Positions 41,828 to 50,607 are shown, numbered from the stretch's first letter. The stretch: 64,000 nucleotides of DNA from Streptomyces sp. NBC_00250 (GCF_036192275.1 NZ_CP108088.1:3597501-3661500); one strand, 5' to 3'. The notes: generated by a model from the letters alone, not told the origin. Made by a program: numbers and translations.

Positions 41828-43353
41828 GCAAAGGGATCGTCACGCGGCTGCGCCTCTCCAGCCTGCGGCTGCGTCTTGTCGTCGTCTTCGCCCTCGTCGC
41901 GCTCACCGCGGCCGTCTCCGCGTCCGGCATCGCGTACTGGCTGAACCGTGAGGCGGTGCTGACCCGTACCCAGGACGGGGCGCTCAACGACTTCCGGCAG
42001 GAGATGCAGAACCGGGCGGCGACGCTGCCGCTGCGGCCCACCCAGGAGGATCTGAGCCGGACGGCCGAGCTGATGGCCACCGGCAGCGCCAACTACCAGG
42101 TGCTCCTGCTGGGCGAGCGGGCGGCGGGCAAGCCGATCGTCGGGGCCTCGGACCCGGACGACTTCACCCTGGCCGACGTGCCGCGCTCGCTGATGGTCGC
42201 GGTGGACACCGAGCGCCCGGTGACGGAGGCCGACCCGTATCCGTACCACCTGTTCTGGCAGCGTACGGAGCGGAACGGGACGCCGTACCTGGTCGGCGGG
42301 ACGCGGATCGACGGCGGCGGGCCCGCCGGTTACATGTTCAAGTCGCTGGCCGCGGAGAAGGCCGATCTGAACTCGCTCGCCTGGTCGCTCGGCATCGCCA
42401 CCGCGCTCGCGGTGGCCGGCTCCGTGCTGCTCGCGCAGGTCGCGGCGACGACCGTGCTGCGTCCGGTGCACCGGCTCGGCGAGGCGGCCAAGCAGCTCGG
42501 CGAGGGCAAGCTCGACACCCGGCTGCGGGTCACCGGCGCCGACGAACTGGCCGATCTCACCCGTACGTTCAACAGTGCGGCCGAGTCCCTGCAGAAGAAG
42601 GTCGCGGACATGAGCGCCCGGGAGGAGTCCTCCCGGCGGTTCGTGGCCGACATGTCGCACGAGCTGCGGACCCCGCTGACCGCCCTCACGGCCGTCACGG
42701 AGGTCCTGGAGGACGAGCAGGACTCCCTCGACCCGATGATCGCCCCGGCGGTGGCGCTCGTGGTCAGCGAGACCCACCGCCTCAACAACCTGGTGGAGAA
42801 CCTGATGGAGGTGACCCGCTTCGACGCGGGCACCGCCCGGCTCGTCCTCGACGAGGTGGACATCGCCGACCAGATCACCGCGTGCATCGACGCGCGCGCG
42901 TGGCTCGACGCGGTCGACCTGGACGCCGAGCGCGGGATCGTGGCGCCGCTCGACCCGCGCCGGCTCGACGTGATCCTGGCGAACCTGATCGGGAACGCGC
43001 TGAAGCACGGCGGTTCGCCGGTCCGGGTCTCGGTGCGCACGGAGGACGACGAGCTGGTCATCGCGGTGCGCGACCACGGCCCCGGCATCCCCGAAGAGGT
43101 CCTGCCGCACGTCTTCGACCGCTTCTACAAGGCGAGCGCGTCCCGGCCCCGGTCCGACGGCAGCGGACTCGGTCTGTCGATCGCCATGGAGAACGCGCTG
43201 ATCCACGGCGGTTCGATCACCGCCGCGAACTCGACCGGCGAGGACGGGGCGGTGGACGGCGCGGTGTTCGTGCTGCGGCTGCCCCTGGACGCGTCGGGCA
43301 TCACGCGCGAGGTGCAGACCCGCAGCAGCCAGGGCGAAGTGGAGGAAGAGTGA
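41824..43353 (+). CDS. afsQ2: sensor histidine kinase AfsQ2
   Basis: 509 residues: a first transmembrane helix (about 18-40), an extracytoplasmic sensor (about 42-185), and a second helix (about 186-208). HAMP is about 209-262, the dimerisation/phosphoacceptor helix has VADMSHELRTPLTALT, and the ATPase domain has N (LANLIGNALKHG), G1 (RDHGPGIP), F and G2 (SDGSGLGLSIA) boxes. It phosphorylates AfsQ1. The GTG overlaps the afsQ1 stop, and its own stop overlaps the lipoprotein start, giving a three-gene coupled operon. Confidence 0.94.
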   Translation: MSKGIVTRLRLSSLRLRLVVVFALVALTAAVSASGIAYWLNREAVLTRTQDGALNDFRQEMQNRAATLPLRPTQEDLSRTAELMATGSANYQVLLLGERAAGKPIVGASDPDDFTLADVPRSLMVAVDTERPVTEADPYPYHLFWQRTERNGTPYLVGGTRIDGGGPAGYMFKSLAAEKADLNSLAWSLGIATALAVAGSVLLAQVAATTVLRPVHRLGEAAKQLGEGKLDTRLRVTGADELADLTRTFNSAAESLQKKVADMSAREESSRRFVADMSHELRTPLTALTAVTEVLEDEQDSLDPMIAPAVALVVSETHRLNNLVENLMEVTRFDAGTARLVLDEVDIADQITACIDARAWLDAVDLDAERGIVAPLDPRRLDVILANLIGNALKHGGSPVRVSVRTEDDELVIAVRDHGPGIPEEVLPHVFDRFYKASASRPRSDGSGLGLSIAMENALIHGGSITAANSTGEDGAVDGAVFVLRLPLDASGITREVQTRSSQGEVEEE

Positions 43354-43961
43354 AGCGCCGCACTGTGGGGCGTACGGCCGTGGTGGCCGGGCTCGTCGCG
43401 CTCACCGCGCTGGCCACCGGCTGCGGGATCAGGACCACGTCGGTCCCGGTGGACGCGGGCGCGGCCCCGTCCCGGGTCCCGTGCAGCGTGACCGAGGAGG
43501 GGACGACGGGGACGGCGGTGCAGGGCGTGCCGGTCCGGGCGTTCCTGGTCTGCGGCTCGCAGCTGGAGGCGGTGGACCGGCGGTCGCCGCTGCCGGAGGA
43601 GAAGGCGGGCGGCGACCCGGTGCGCACGGCGCGGGGGCTGCTCGCGCAGCTGCTCGCCGAGCCCTCGGAGAGCGAACAGCGGGCCGGGTTCACGACGGCG
43701 GTGCGCGGCCCGCTGGTGGTGACCGGCGGCCGCCGGGGCGACCCGGCGGACACGCTGCGGCTGAGCCGCCAGCCGGAGGACCTGGCGCCGACGGCCCTGT
43801 CGCAGCTGGTCTGCACCTTCGCGGCGAGCTCGGCGGGCGCGGGCGAGCAGACGGTCCTGCTCGGCGGCCCGGGCGCGTACGCCCCGAAGCGCTACCGCTG
43901 TACCCCGGAACTCCGGGAACGCCCGGAATCGACTCCGCCGACGGCCCCGCCGCAGGGCTGA
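43350..43961 (+). CDS. AfsQ-associated lipoprotein
   Basis: 203 residues: an N-terminal signal with lipobox ALATGC (Cys near 28) and an extracytoplasmic domain with paired cysteines (VPCSVTEEG, FLVCGSQ, LVCTFAA, YRCTPEL) and a Pro-rich end. It starts in the afsQ2 stop codon (GTGA). In S. coelicolor the equivalent position also holds a lipoprotein, presumed to modulate AfsQ2 signal sensing as CseA does for CseC. That role is inference. Confidence 0.85.
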   Translation: MKRRTVGRTAVVAGLVALTALATGCGIRTTSVPVDAGAAPSRVPCSVTEEGTTGTAVQGVPVRAFLVCGSQLEAVDRRSPLPEEKAGGDPVRTARGLLAQLLAEPSESEQRAGFTTAVRGPLVVTGGRRGDPADTLRLSRQPEDLAPTALSQLVCTFAASSAGAGEQTVLLGGPGAYAPKRYRCTPELRERPESTPPTAPPQG

Positions 43962-44045
43962 CGCCCCGCACGGAGGTTTCGGGCGCGTGGGGGCTCGCGC
44001 CGCCTCGGCGGAACCGATTCCGCCGTCGGGGGCGTCTTGGGGGGC

Positions 44046-44627
44046 GTGCAGCGTCAAGGTTCGGGCGGCAGTGCCGCCGTGGTCGTCCGCGTGGCGGGGT
44101 TCGTCCTCGTCCTCGCGCATCTGCTGCTCGTCGCCTGGGTCAGCCTGCGCCCACGGGACGTGGCCTGGGTGACCGCGCCGAACACCGTCCCGCTGAACGG
44201 CCTCCGGGCCGATCTCGCCCTCGGTACCGTCGAGGCCGTCCGGCTGATCGGCGAGGGCCTGCTGCTCCTGGCCCCGCTCGGGATCCTGCTCCCGATGGCC
44301 GACGGCCGGCTCCATGTCTCCGGGTGGGCCTCGCTGGCCCGTACGACCGCGGCCGGGGCCCTGGTGTCGCTCGCCGTGGAACTCCTGCAGACCGCCGTAC
44401 CGGGTCAGGTCGTGGACGTGGACTCGGTCCTCCTGAACACCGCCGGGGTGGCGCTCGCCCATCTCCTCTTCGTCCCGGCCGGCCGCACCTGGCTGCGCCG
44501 CAGGTCGGACGCGGGACGGACGGAGTCCTCCCCGGGTACCGGGCCGGGTCGGGGTTCCCCCCTGCTGCGGAACGAGGGGTCTCAGGGTGCGACCCCGACG
44601 ATTACCAGGGTCCCGATCGCCCGGTAG
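44046..44627 (+). CDS. VanZ family membrane protein
   Basis: A 193-residue protein with four to five helices. The VanZ-like core shows LLLVAWVSLRPRDVAW, TVPLNGLRADL, EAVRLIGEGLLLLAPLGILLPM, and the signature VELLQTAVPGQVVDVDSVLLNTAGVALAHLLF. Family members affect teicoplanin resistance in enterococci but are mostly uncharacterised. The C-terminal 50 residues are polar and unstructured. The GTG at 44046 follows a G-rich leader; a TTG three codons earlier is possible. Confidence 0.83.
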   Translation: MQRQGSGGSAAVVVRVAGFVLVLAHLLLVAWVSLRPRDVAWVTAPNTVPLNGLRADLALGTVEAVRLIGEGLLLLAPLGILLPMADGRLHVSGWASLARTTAAGALVSLAVELLQTAVPGQVVDVDSVLLNTAGVALAHLLFVPAGRTWLRRRSDAGRTESSPGTGPGRGSPLLRNEGSQGATPTITRVPIAR

Positions 44628-44717
44628 ACCGACGCCCCGAACCCCCGTCCGGCGGCACCATGGAGTCATCGGGAGCCCGACGGAGCGGCTCCCGGACAAA
44701 CTCCGAAGGAGCCCACC

Positions 44718-44918
44718 ATGGCCGCACTGACCCGCCCCCGTGACGGACGCGTGATCGGCGGAGTGTGCGCGGGCCTGGCCCGGCGCTTCGGCATCTCCGC
44801 GAACACGATGCGTCTGATCTTCCTGGTCTCGTGTCTGCTTCCCGGCCCGCAGTTCCTGATCTACATCGCCCTGTGGATCTTCATGCCGGACGAGCGGAAG
44901 GCCACCACCGCCTGGTGA
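44718..44918 (+). CDS. PspC domain protein
   Basis: A 66-residue protein that is a bare PspC unit: RPRDGRVIGGVCAGLARRFGISANTMRLIFLVSCLLPGPQFLIYIALWIFMPDE, with two hydrophobic segments. PspC proteins sense or stabilise envelope stress. GAAGGAG lies 6 bases before the ATG. It is followed by a 20-bp hairpin. Confidence 0.9.
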   Translation: MAALTRPRDGRVIGGVCAGLARRFGISANTMRLIFLVSCLLPGPQFLIYIALWIFMPDERKATTAW

Positions 44919-44928
44919 CCGACCCACG

Positions 44929-44972
44929 CCGAAGGGGCGCGTACCCGGGAGACCGGGTGCGCGCCCCTTCGG
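44929..44972. terminator. bidirectional terminator, pspC / secreted protein
   Basis: A 20-bp stem (44929-44948 with 44953-44972; one G-T wobble) and a GAGA loop. Confidence 0.9.
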
Positions 44973-45002
44973 CGTACGGAGAGCCGGGTACGGCCCGGGG
45001 GG

Positions 45003-45368
45003 TCAGCCGAGCGGCAGGCCCTGCAGCGGCAGGCCGCCGAGCAGGCCGCCCAGCGGGGTGGCGCCGAGGCCACCGGCGGCGGCGTCGAGCGGGAGGCTCT
45101 GGGTGGCCTGGCCGGCGGCGGCCGGGAGGGTCTTCACACCCTGGTCGAGGCCCTGGCCGAGGGCGCCCTGACCGGCACCGAGGGACTCGGCGGCGCCGTC
45201 GGGGAGCTCGGTGAGGCCGTCCCCCAGCGGCACGGTCTGGGTCACCAGGCCGAGCGCGTCGGGGGTGGCGGGCGCGACCGGGGCGGCGGAGGCCGTGCCG
45301 GCGGCGGCAGCGGCGAAAGCGGCACCGAGAGCGGCGACACCGAGCTTCTTGGCGGCAGACTGCTTCAT
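45003..45368 (-). CDS. small secreted Ala/Gly/Leu-rich protein
   Basis: 121 residues with a clear signal peptide (1-28, ending ASA) and a mature part of repeated Leu-Gly-Pro-Ala phrases (LPDGAAESLG, GLLGGLPLQGLPLG). There are no cysteines. It resembles in style the 132-residue protein at 38962. The ATG at 45368 follows AAGGAAG. Function unknown; its composition suggests a wall-associated or matrix role, not an enzyme. Confidence 0.8.
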   Translation of the reverse strand: MKQSAAKKLGVAALGAAFAAAAAGTASAAPVAPATPDALGLVTQTVPLGDGLTELPDGAAESLGAGQGALGQGLDQGVKTLPAAAGQATQSLPLDAAAGGLGATPLGGLLGGLPLQGLPLG

Positions 45369-45481
45369 CTGAAAATCTTCCTTGGGGAATCCGGGGGCTT
45401 CCGGGAAAGCCGGGCGGGGAAATCCTGGGAATGCAGAGCGGCTCTGCAACCTAACCAGTGATCGACCGGTCCGCAAACACC

Positions 45482-45516
45482 GGAAAGCGGCCGGGTGTCG
45501 CGCTTTCCCCGGCCGC
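45482..45516 (-). terminator. terminator region after add
   Basis: Two overlapping stems are possible: GGAAAGCG/CGCTTTCC (45482-45489 with 45501-45508) and GCGGCCGGG/CCCGGCCGC (45487-45495 with 45508-45516), about 25 bases past the add stop. Confidence 0.55.
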
Positions 45517-45541
45517 TCGGCTCCCCTCGACGGGGTGGTGT

Positions 45542-46696
45542 TCAGCCCGCGATACGGGAAGACTCGCTGGTCGTAGCGGTCTGCTGGAACAGCCATTCGG
45601 ACTTCAGCTCGGCATATCCGGGCTTGATGACCTCGTTGATCATGGCGAGGCGTTCATCGAAAGGAATGAACGCTGATTTCATCGCATTGACCGTGAACCA
45701 CAGCATGTCATCGAGCGTGTAATCGAACGCCTCGGTCAGCAGCTCGAATTCCCGGCTCATGCTGGTCCCGCTCATGAGCCGGTTGTCGGTGTTGACCGTG
45801 GCCCGGAAGTGCAGCTTGCGGAGCAGACCGATGGGGTGCTCGGCGAACGAGGCCGCGGCGCCGGTCTGGAGGTTGGACGAGGGGCACATCTCCAACGGGA
45901 TGCGCTTGTCGCGGACGTAGGCGGCGAGCCGGCCGAGGGTCACCGAGCCGTCGTCGGCGACCTCGATGTCGTCGATGATCCGGACGCCGTGCCCGAGCCG
46001 GTCGGCCCCGCACCACTGGAGCGCCTGCCAGATGGAGGGCAGCCCGAAGGCCTCGCCCGCGTGGATCGTGAAGTGGTTGTTCTCCCGCTTGAGGTACTCG
46101 AAGGCGTCGAGGTGACGCGTGGGCGGGTAGCCGGCCTCGGCGCCCGCGATGTCGAAGCCGACGACGCCGGTGTCCCGGTAGCGGTTGGCGAGTTCGGCGA
46201 TCTCCAGGGCGCGGGCGGCGTGCCGCATGGCGGTGAGCAGGGCACCGACACGGATGCGGTGACCGTTGGCCCTGGCCTGCCGCTCGCCCTCCCGGAAGCC
46301 CTCGTTGACGGCCTCGACGACCTCTTCCAGGGTGAGGCCGGCCTCCAGGTGCTGCTCGGGGGCGTAGCGCACCTCCGCGTACACGACGCCGTCCTCGGCG
46401 AGGTCGACGGCGCACTCGGCGGCGACGCGGAAGAGGGCGTCACGGGTCTGCATGACGGCGCAGGTGTGCGCGAAGGTCTCCAGGTACCGCTCCAGGGACC
46501 CGGAGTCGGCGGCTTCGCGGAACCAGATGCCGAGCTTGTCGGGCTCCGTCTCGGGGAGCTGCTGATAGCCCTGCTCCCGGGCGAGTTCGATGATCGTGCC
46601 GGGGCGCAGTCCGCCGTCGAGGTGGTCGTGGAGCAGCACCTTCGGGGCACGGCGGATCTGGTCCGCGGTGGGGACGCTGGGGGTCTGGCTCGTCAT
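45542..46696 (-). CDS. add: adenosine deaminase
   Basis: A 384-residue TIM-barrel zinc enzyme converting adenosine and deoxyadenosine to inosine forms, feeding purine nucleoside phosphorylase. Zinc ligands His23 and His25 are in [16 protein letters not shown]. The conserved [15 protein letters not shown] and [12 protein letters not shown] motifs follow. The start has no ribosome site; TAGCAT lies 6 bases before the ATG, and the regulon palindrome sits just upstream. It is a single-gene transcript. Confidence 0.95.
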   Translation of the reverse strand: MTSQTPSVPTADQIRRAPKVLLHDHLDGGLRPGTIIELAREQGYQQLPETEPDKLGIWFREAADSGSLERYLETFAHTCAVMQTRDALFRVAAECAVDLAEDGVVYAEVRYAPEQHLEAGLTLEEVVEAVNEGFREGERQARANGHRIRVGALLTAMRHAARALEIAELANRYRDTGVVGFDIAGAEAGYPPTRHLDAFEYLKRENNHFTIHAGEAFGLPSIWQALQWCGADRLGHGVRIIDDIEVADDGSVTLGRLAAYVRDKRIPLEMCPSSNLQTGAAASFAEHPIGLLRKLHFRATVNTDNRLMSGTSMSREFELLTEAFDYTLDDMLWFTVNAMKSAFIPFDERLAMINEVIKPGYAELKSEWLFQQTATTSESSRIAG

Positions 46697-46702
46697 TTCC
46701 GC

Positions 46703-46708
46703 ATGCTA
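46703..46708 (-). promoter_or_regulatory. -10 box of leaderless add promoter
   Basis: On the minus strand TAGCAT is followed by GCGGAA and then the add ATG. Confidence 0.6.
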
Positions 46709-46712
46709 GCCC

Positions 46713-46724
46713 CTACGCGCGTAG
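46713..46724. promoter_or_regulatory. nucleoside-regulon operator, add copy
   Basis: Perfect CTACGCGCGTAG, 4 bases upstream of the add -10 box, the same layout as at deoC. The rest of the 302-bp gap 46697-46998 shows only AT-richer promoter-like bases near 46870-46890 for the divergent secreted protein. Confidence 0.8.
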
Positions 46725-46998
46725 AGCGCGCCCTGTGGCGCGGCGTCCGCCACCGATGTTCCCTCACCCGCCGACGCTCTGATGCCGCGTCACCTGCACG
46801 TCGAGGGAGAGGAACCCGTGCTCAGACCCCATGGCCGGACCCCGCGTTCAGACTCGCGTTCAGTCCTCCGCGTATACGACTTTTTAGGCTGTTGAGACGA
46901 CACCGACTCCTCGGAACACGCCGGGTCCCGTCCGCTCGCGGTTACGTGGGGCGATCACGGCGGGAGCCGAAACCCGCCGGACCCAGAAAGGACGAGGC

Positions 46999-47376
46999 AT
47001 GCGATACATGCGTGGCCTGCTCGTCGTACTCTCCGCGGGCGCCCTGTCGCTCGGCATGATCGGCACCTCGCAGGCCGACACCGACCAGTCGAACCAGAGC
47101 CTGGACCACAGCTGCCAGAACAGCACGTTCGGCTCCTGCAGCCAGGAGGTGAACTACGCTCCGGAGATCCTGGGGGATATCTCTCTCAGCGGCGAGAACG
47201 GGCTGCTCGGCCCGAACGGTCTCCTCGGTCCGTCGGGTCTCCTCGGTCCGACCGGTCTCCTCGGCCCCACCAGCACCAGTGGGACCACCGCCGCCAAGGG
47301 CGTGACCGCCACGAAGGGCGCGACCGGCACGAAGGCCACCGCCGCCAAGACCACCCTGCCCGCGCCCACCCGGTAG
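46999..47376 (+). CDS. secreted small protein with GLLGP hexapeptide repeats
   Basis: 125 residues: a signal peptide (1-26, ending QADT), a short segment with two cysteines (Cys39 and Cys47), and then four tandem hexapeptides of the form x-G-L-L-G-P at residues 67-90. A Thr/Lys/Ala-rich tail without membrane helix follows. GAAAGGACGAGGC precedes the ATG. It is a typical developmental or wall-associated secreted peptide by composition. No known family is recognised. Confidence 0.75.
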   Translation: MRYMRGLLVVLSAGALSLGMIGTSQADTDQSNQSLDHSCQNSTFGSCSQEVNYAPEILGDISLSGENGLLGPNGLLGPSGLLGPTGLLGPTSTSGTTAAKGVTATKGATGTKATAAKTTLPAPTR

Positions 47377-47605
47377 CGCGTCGGCGACTGCCCGCCGAAC
47401 TGATCGAGGAAGCGGCGCCCCGTGAGGCACACGACCGCCGCCGAGGTCGCCCGGCAGCCCGGGTGGCGATCGTTCCCCCCGCCACCCGGGCCGCCCGGCC
47501 ACGGTCGGATCGCCGCGGCTCCCACGCGACGTCCGCCCTCTCCCCGCTGCTCTCCGCTCTCCCCGCGCAGGCGAAAAAGGCCCGCCGCGTCGACCGGGCG
47601 ACTCC

Positions 47606-47611
47606 TAGGCT
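47606..47611 (+). promoter_or_regulatory. -10 box of leaderless GNAT promoter
   Basis: TAGGCT lies 6 bases before the ATG at 47618. The preceding gap 47377-47605 holds no supported gene. Confidence 0.55.
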
Positions 47612-47617
47612 GGCGGA

Positions 47618-48391
47618 ATGACTCCCCGACCGACCGGCCCCGAACTGCCGCGTATCCACGCCGCCTTGTCCGCCTTCCACCGTCGCCAGGCCGCCCGGGT
47701 CGTCGAATTCCCCGGCGGCTTCGCCGCGCTCGACGACCGGTACACCCATTCCCGGGGCAACAACCACCTGCTGGTCGACGGATCGACCGACCCCGAGGCG
47801 CTGCCCGAGCGGGCCGAGGAGCTGCTCGGCCATCTCCCGTACCGGCTGGTGTACGTCATCGACGACGAGGTCGCGGCGGCCTGCCGGGGCCCGCTGGAGC
47901 GGGCCGGTTACACCCACGCGGCCATTTACCTCATGCGGCACACCGGCCCGGTCCCGGCGCACGGCGGGGCTCGGCACGTGGGTCTGGAGGAGCTGCGCGC
48001 GCCGGCCTCGGAGGCCTGGCACCGGTTCGTGCCGGGGATATCCGACGAGCAGGTCCACCACCTGGTGGAACGTCGGGCCGCCCGGCTCGGGGCGGCCGAG
48101 GACGTACGGTTCCTCGCCGTGTACACCGAGGACGGCGAGGTGGCGTCCTGGGCCGACCTGTATCTCGACCCGACGGCCGGGGTCGCCCGCATCGAGGACC
48201 TGGTCACCGCCGAGAAGCACCTCGGGCAGGGCCACGCCGGACGGGTCGTCGACACGGCACTGCATCTGGCGGCCGAGGCCGGCTGCGACCTCCGCTTCCT
48301 GAGCGCGAACAAGGCGAAGTGGCCGCACCGCTGGTACGGGCGGAAGGGCTTCGCCGTCGTCGACACCGTCCACTGCTTCGAGAAGGCGTAG
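47618..48391 (+). CDS. GNAT family N-acetyltransferase
   Basis: A 257-residue protein. The C-terminal half has the GNAT fold with the acetyl-CoA loop HLGQGHAGRVVDTALHLA (Q-x-x-G-x-A form) and the following strand CDLRFLSANKAKWPHRWYGRKGFAVVDTVHCFEKA. The N-terminal half is a divergent second GNAT-like lobe. The acceptor is unknown. The gene runs directly (4 bases) into the remains of an S66 peptidase gene. Confidence 0.85.
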   Translation: MTPRPTGPELPRIHAALSAFHRRQAARVVEFPGGFAALDDRYTHSRGNNHLLVDGSTDPEALPERAEELLGHLPYRLVYVIDDEVAAACRGPLERAGYTHAAIYLMRHTGPVPAHGGARHVGLEELRAPASEAWHRFVPGISDEQVHHLVERRAARLGAAEDVRFLAVYTEDGEVASWADLYLDPTAGVARIEDLVTAEKHLGQGHAGRVVDTALHLAAEAGCDLRFLSANKAKWPHRWYGRKGFAVVDTVHCFEKA

Positions 48392-48395
48392 CCGC

Positions 48396-48691
48396 ATGTC
48401 GACGCCCGCGTACCCGCCCAAGCCACGGCCCGGCGACAAGGTCGCCGTCCTCTCGTCCTGGTGGCCCGGGCCAAGAGCTGGAGCTTCGGGCAGCCCCTCG
48501 ACGCGCCGGCCCGAGTCGCGTACCGGAAGGCCCAACGCGAGGCGGTGCTCAGGGCGTTGGGTGAGTACGCGCCCGAGACCATGGCGGTCTTCGACGTGGA
48601 CTTCGGACACACCGACCCACAGCAAGTGATCCCCTGCGGTGGTCCGATCCGCGTCGACGGCCCCGCCCGACGCATCACCGTCACGTACTGA
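48396..48691 (+). pseudogene. broken LD-carboxypeptidase / S66 peptidase gene
   Basis: The first 20 codons (MSTPAYPPKPRPGDKVAVLS) are the start of an S66 family peptidase. After about 48455 the matching frame shifts, and LVARAKSWSFGQPLDAP to DFGHTDPQQVIPCGGPIRVDG and ITVTY is its C terminus. Roughly 230 central residues, including the catalytic Ser-Glu-His region, are missing. A large internal deletion with a frame change, at a short CTC/CGTCCT microhomology, is the simplest reading. The intact enzyme trims murein tetrapeptides or, as MccF, cleaves aminoacyl-nucleotides. Confidence 0.85.
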
Positions 48692-48784
48692 ACTCCGGCC
48701 GAACGGCGGTGCCCCGCCGGGCGATACGTAACAGAGACCGCACGTACGACTGGCGTACACCTCTCCTTCTGAGACTGTTCTGTC

Positions 48785-49561
48785 ATGGCGCACTTCGCAC
48801 TCGTGGGGCCGCCCGACGCCCGGAGACCCCGGCTCGGTCGGCCTGTTGGAGGTTCACGCACGTCGGCGGCGGTGGGCGGCGTGGTGCTGCTGCTTCCGGA
48901 CGGCGAACCGGTGTCGGGGCGGCGCGCCTCCACGCGGGCCCATGCGGCGATGCTGCCGCTCGGGCGCTCTCTCGTCCGGGCGGGCCGGGCCGACAACCTC
49001 GTCGCCCATGTCGTGCGCTATCGGGGGCGCGGCTGGAACGGGGCCGACGCGAACCTCGCGGAGGACGCCTCCTGGGCGGTCGCCGAGGCCGTGCGGCGCT
49101 ACGGCGACGTCCCGGTCTGTCTCGTCGGCCACGGACTCGGCGGCCGGGCGGCGCTGCGGGCCGCCGGGCACGCCGCGGTCGGCGCGGTCCTGGCGCTCGC
49201 CCCGTGGCTGCCGGAGGACGACATGGCGGCGGCGCCGGAGGCCGTACGGCAGTTGGTGGGGCGCCGGGTGCTGCTCGTCCACGGCACGAACGACGCGCGT
49301 ACGGACCCTGAGCTGTCGTTCCGGTTCGCCGAGCGGGCCAAGAAGTCGAACCGCGACACCTGCCGGTTCGAGGTGCACTCGGACGGTCACGCGCTGCGTC
49401 AGTACGCGGACGAGGTGCGGGCCCTCGCCGCCGACTTCGTCCTCGGCGCGCTCTTCGCCCGGCCGGTCACGCGGCCGGTGACCGACGCGATGGCCGCTCC
49501 TCCGCCGCTCGGCCTGCGGATGCCGCTCGCGGCGGGCTTCGGGGGCTCACTCCGGAGGTGA
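48785..49561 (+). CDS. alpha/beta hydrolase-fold protein lacking the nucleophile
   Basis: 258 residues. The fold is clear: a VVLLLPDGEPVSG strand and oxyanion loop, the nucleophile elbow VCLVGHGLGGRAALRAAG, the acid strand RVLLVHGTNDARTDPE, and the DGHALRQY histidine. The elbow should read G-x-S-x-G but is G115-H-G117-L-G119, so the catalytic Ser is Gly117. The protein is therefore probably inactive as an esterase and may bind a ligand, or is active through another residue. Otherwise it is well preserved, with normal codon bias. The 3-prime end overlaps the convergent LysR gene by 15 bases. Confidence 0.82.
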   Translation: MAHFALVGPPDARRPRLGRPVGGSRTSAAVGGVVLLLPDGEPVSGRRASTRAHAAMLPLGRSLVRAGRADNLVAHVVRYRGRGWNGADANLAEDASWAVAEAVRRYGDVPVCLVGHGLGGRAALRAAGHAAVGAVLALAPWLPEDDMAAAPEAVRQLVGRRVLLVHGTNDARTDPELSFRFAERAKKSNRDTCRFEVHSDGHALRQYADEVRALAADFVLGALFARPVTRPVTDAMAAPPPLGLRMPLAAGFGGSLRR

Positions 49562-50488
49562 GAGGTCCTTCGGGAGCAGGGGCGCCGCGGGTTCCTTCGG
49601 GAGCAGGTGCCCCCTGCGGCTCAGCAGGAACTTCTTGAAGGCGGCCACCGGGGCGGTGTCCGGGTGGCCGTCGAGCCAGGCGACGCCGATCTCGCGGACC
49701 GCGCGCGGGGCGGTGACGGTGAGTTCGACGACGCCGGGGCGCGGCACCGCCGGCGGGGGCAGCAGGGCGACGCCGAGGCCGGCGGCGACCAGGCCGCGCA
49801 GGGTCTCGGCCTCCTCGCCCTCGAAGGCGATCCGGGGCTTGAACCCGGCCTCCGTGCACAGGTCGTCGGTGATGCGGCGGAGCCCGTACCCCGGTTCCAG
49901 GGTCACGAAGGTCTCTTCGGCCGCCTCGGCGAGGCGGACGCGCTTGCGGCCCGCGAGCCGGTGGTCGTCGGGGACGACGAGCCGGAGCCGCTGTTCGTCG
50001 AGGCGGCGGGCGACCAGGTCCGGGGCGTCGGGGACCGGGGAGGTCAGGCAGAGGTCGAGGTCGCCGGCCCGGAGCCGTTCGATCATGGCCTCGCCGTAGT
50101 TCTGGACGAGGGTGAAGCGGATCCGGGGATGGTCGACGCGGAAGGCGCGGATGAGGCCGGGGACGGTCTCGGAGCCCATGGTGTGGAGGAAGCCGAAGGC
50201 GACGCGGCCCGCGGTGGGGTCGGCGTCGGCGCGTACGGTGTCGGCGGCCCGCTCGACCTCGGCGAGGGCCCGCTCGGCGGCGGTGAGGAAGCGGCGCCCG
50301 GCCGGCGTGAGGGAGACCGTGCGGCCGCGGCGGGCGAAGAGGGTGACGCCGAGGTCCTGTTCGAGCCGGACCATCGCCCGGGAGAGGGTGGACTGCGGGA
50401 CGCCCATCTCGGCCGCGGCCCTGGTCACGTGCTCGTGCCGGGCGACGGCGGCGAAGTACGCGAGCCGCGGCGCGAGCAGCAGTCCCAT
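49547..50488 (-). CDS. LysR family transcriptional regulator
   Basis: A 313-residue regulator. The helix-turn-helix is residues 6-64 (LAYFAAVARHEHVTRAAAEMGVPQSTLSRAMVRLEQDLGVTLFAR) and the inducer domain about 90-295. The ATG at 50488 is used. It is divergent from an MFS gene across 119 bp and likely activates it in response to the exported compound. The C terminus has Lys/Pro-rich repeats (LLPKEPAAPLLPKD), and its 3-prime end overlaps the alpha/beta hydrolase gene. Confidence 0.9.
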   Translation of the reverse strand: MGLLLAPRLAYFAAVARHEHVTRAAAEMGVPQSTLSRAMVRLEQDLGVTLFARRGRTVSLTPAGRRFLTAAERALAEVERAADTVRADADPTAGRVAFGFLHTMGSETVPGLIRAFRVDHPRIRFTLVQNYGEAMIERLRAGDLDLCLTSPVPDAPDLVARRLDEQRLRLVVPDDHRLAGRKRVRLAEAAEETFVTLEPGYGLRRITDDLCTEAGFKPRIAFEGEEAETLRGLVAAGLGVALLPPPAVPRPGVVELTVTAPRAVREIGVAWLDGHPDTAPVAAFKKFLLSRRGHLLPKEPAAPLLPKDLSPPE

Positions 50489-50595
50489 GTCTTCTTCGTT
50501 ACTGTTCGGTGACAGGCGAGGCTGTGACCTGTACTCATGCACCATGGGAACGATTACAGCAGTTCCGTGCATTGGACGCATGAAACAGGGCGTCC

Positions 50596-50601
50596 TAGGT
50601 T
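50596..50601 (+). promoter_or_regulatory. -10 box of leaderless MFS promoter
   Basis: TAGGTT lies 6 bases before the ATG at 50608, without a ribosome site. Confidence 0.55.
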
Positions 50602-50607
50602 CGTCAC

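Noticed and set aside
47377..47600. A GTG-started open frame after the GLLGP protein
   Set aside because: It begins near the previous stop but shows no codon-position bias, domain or ribosome site, and runs through the leaderless GNAT promoter.
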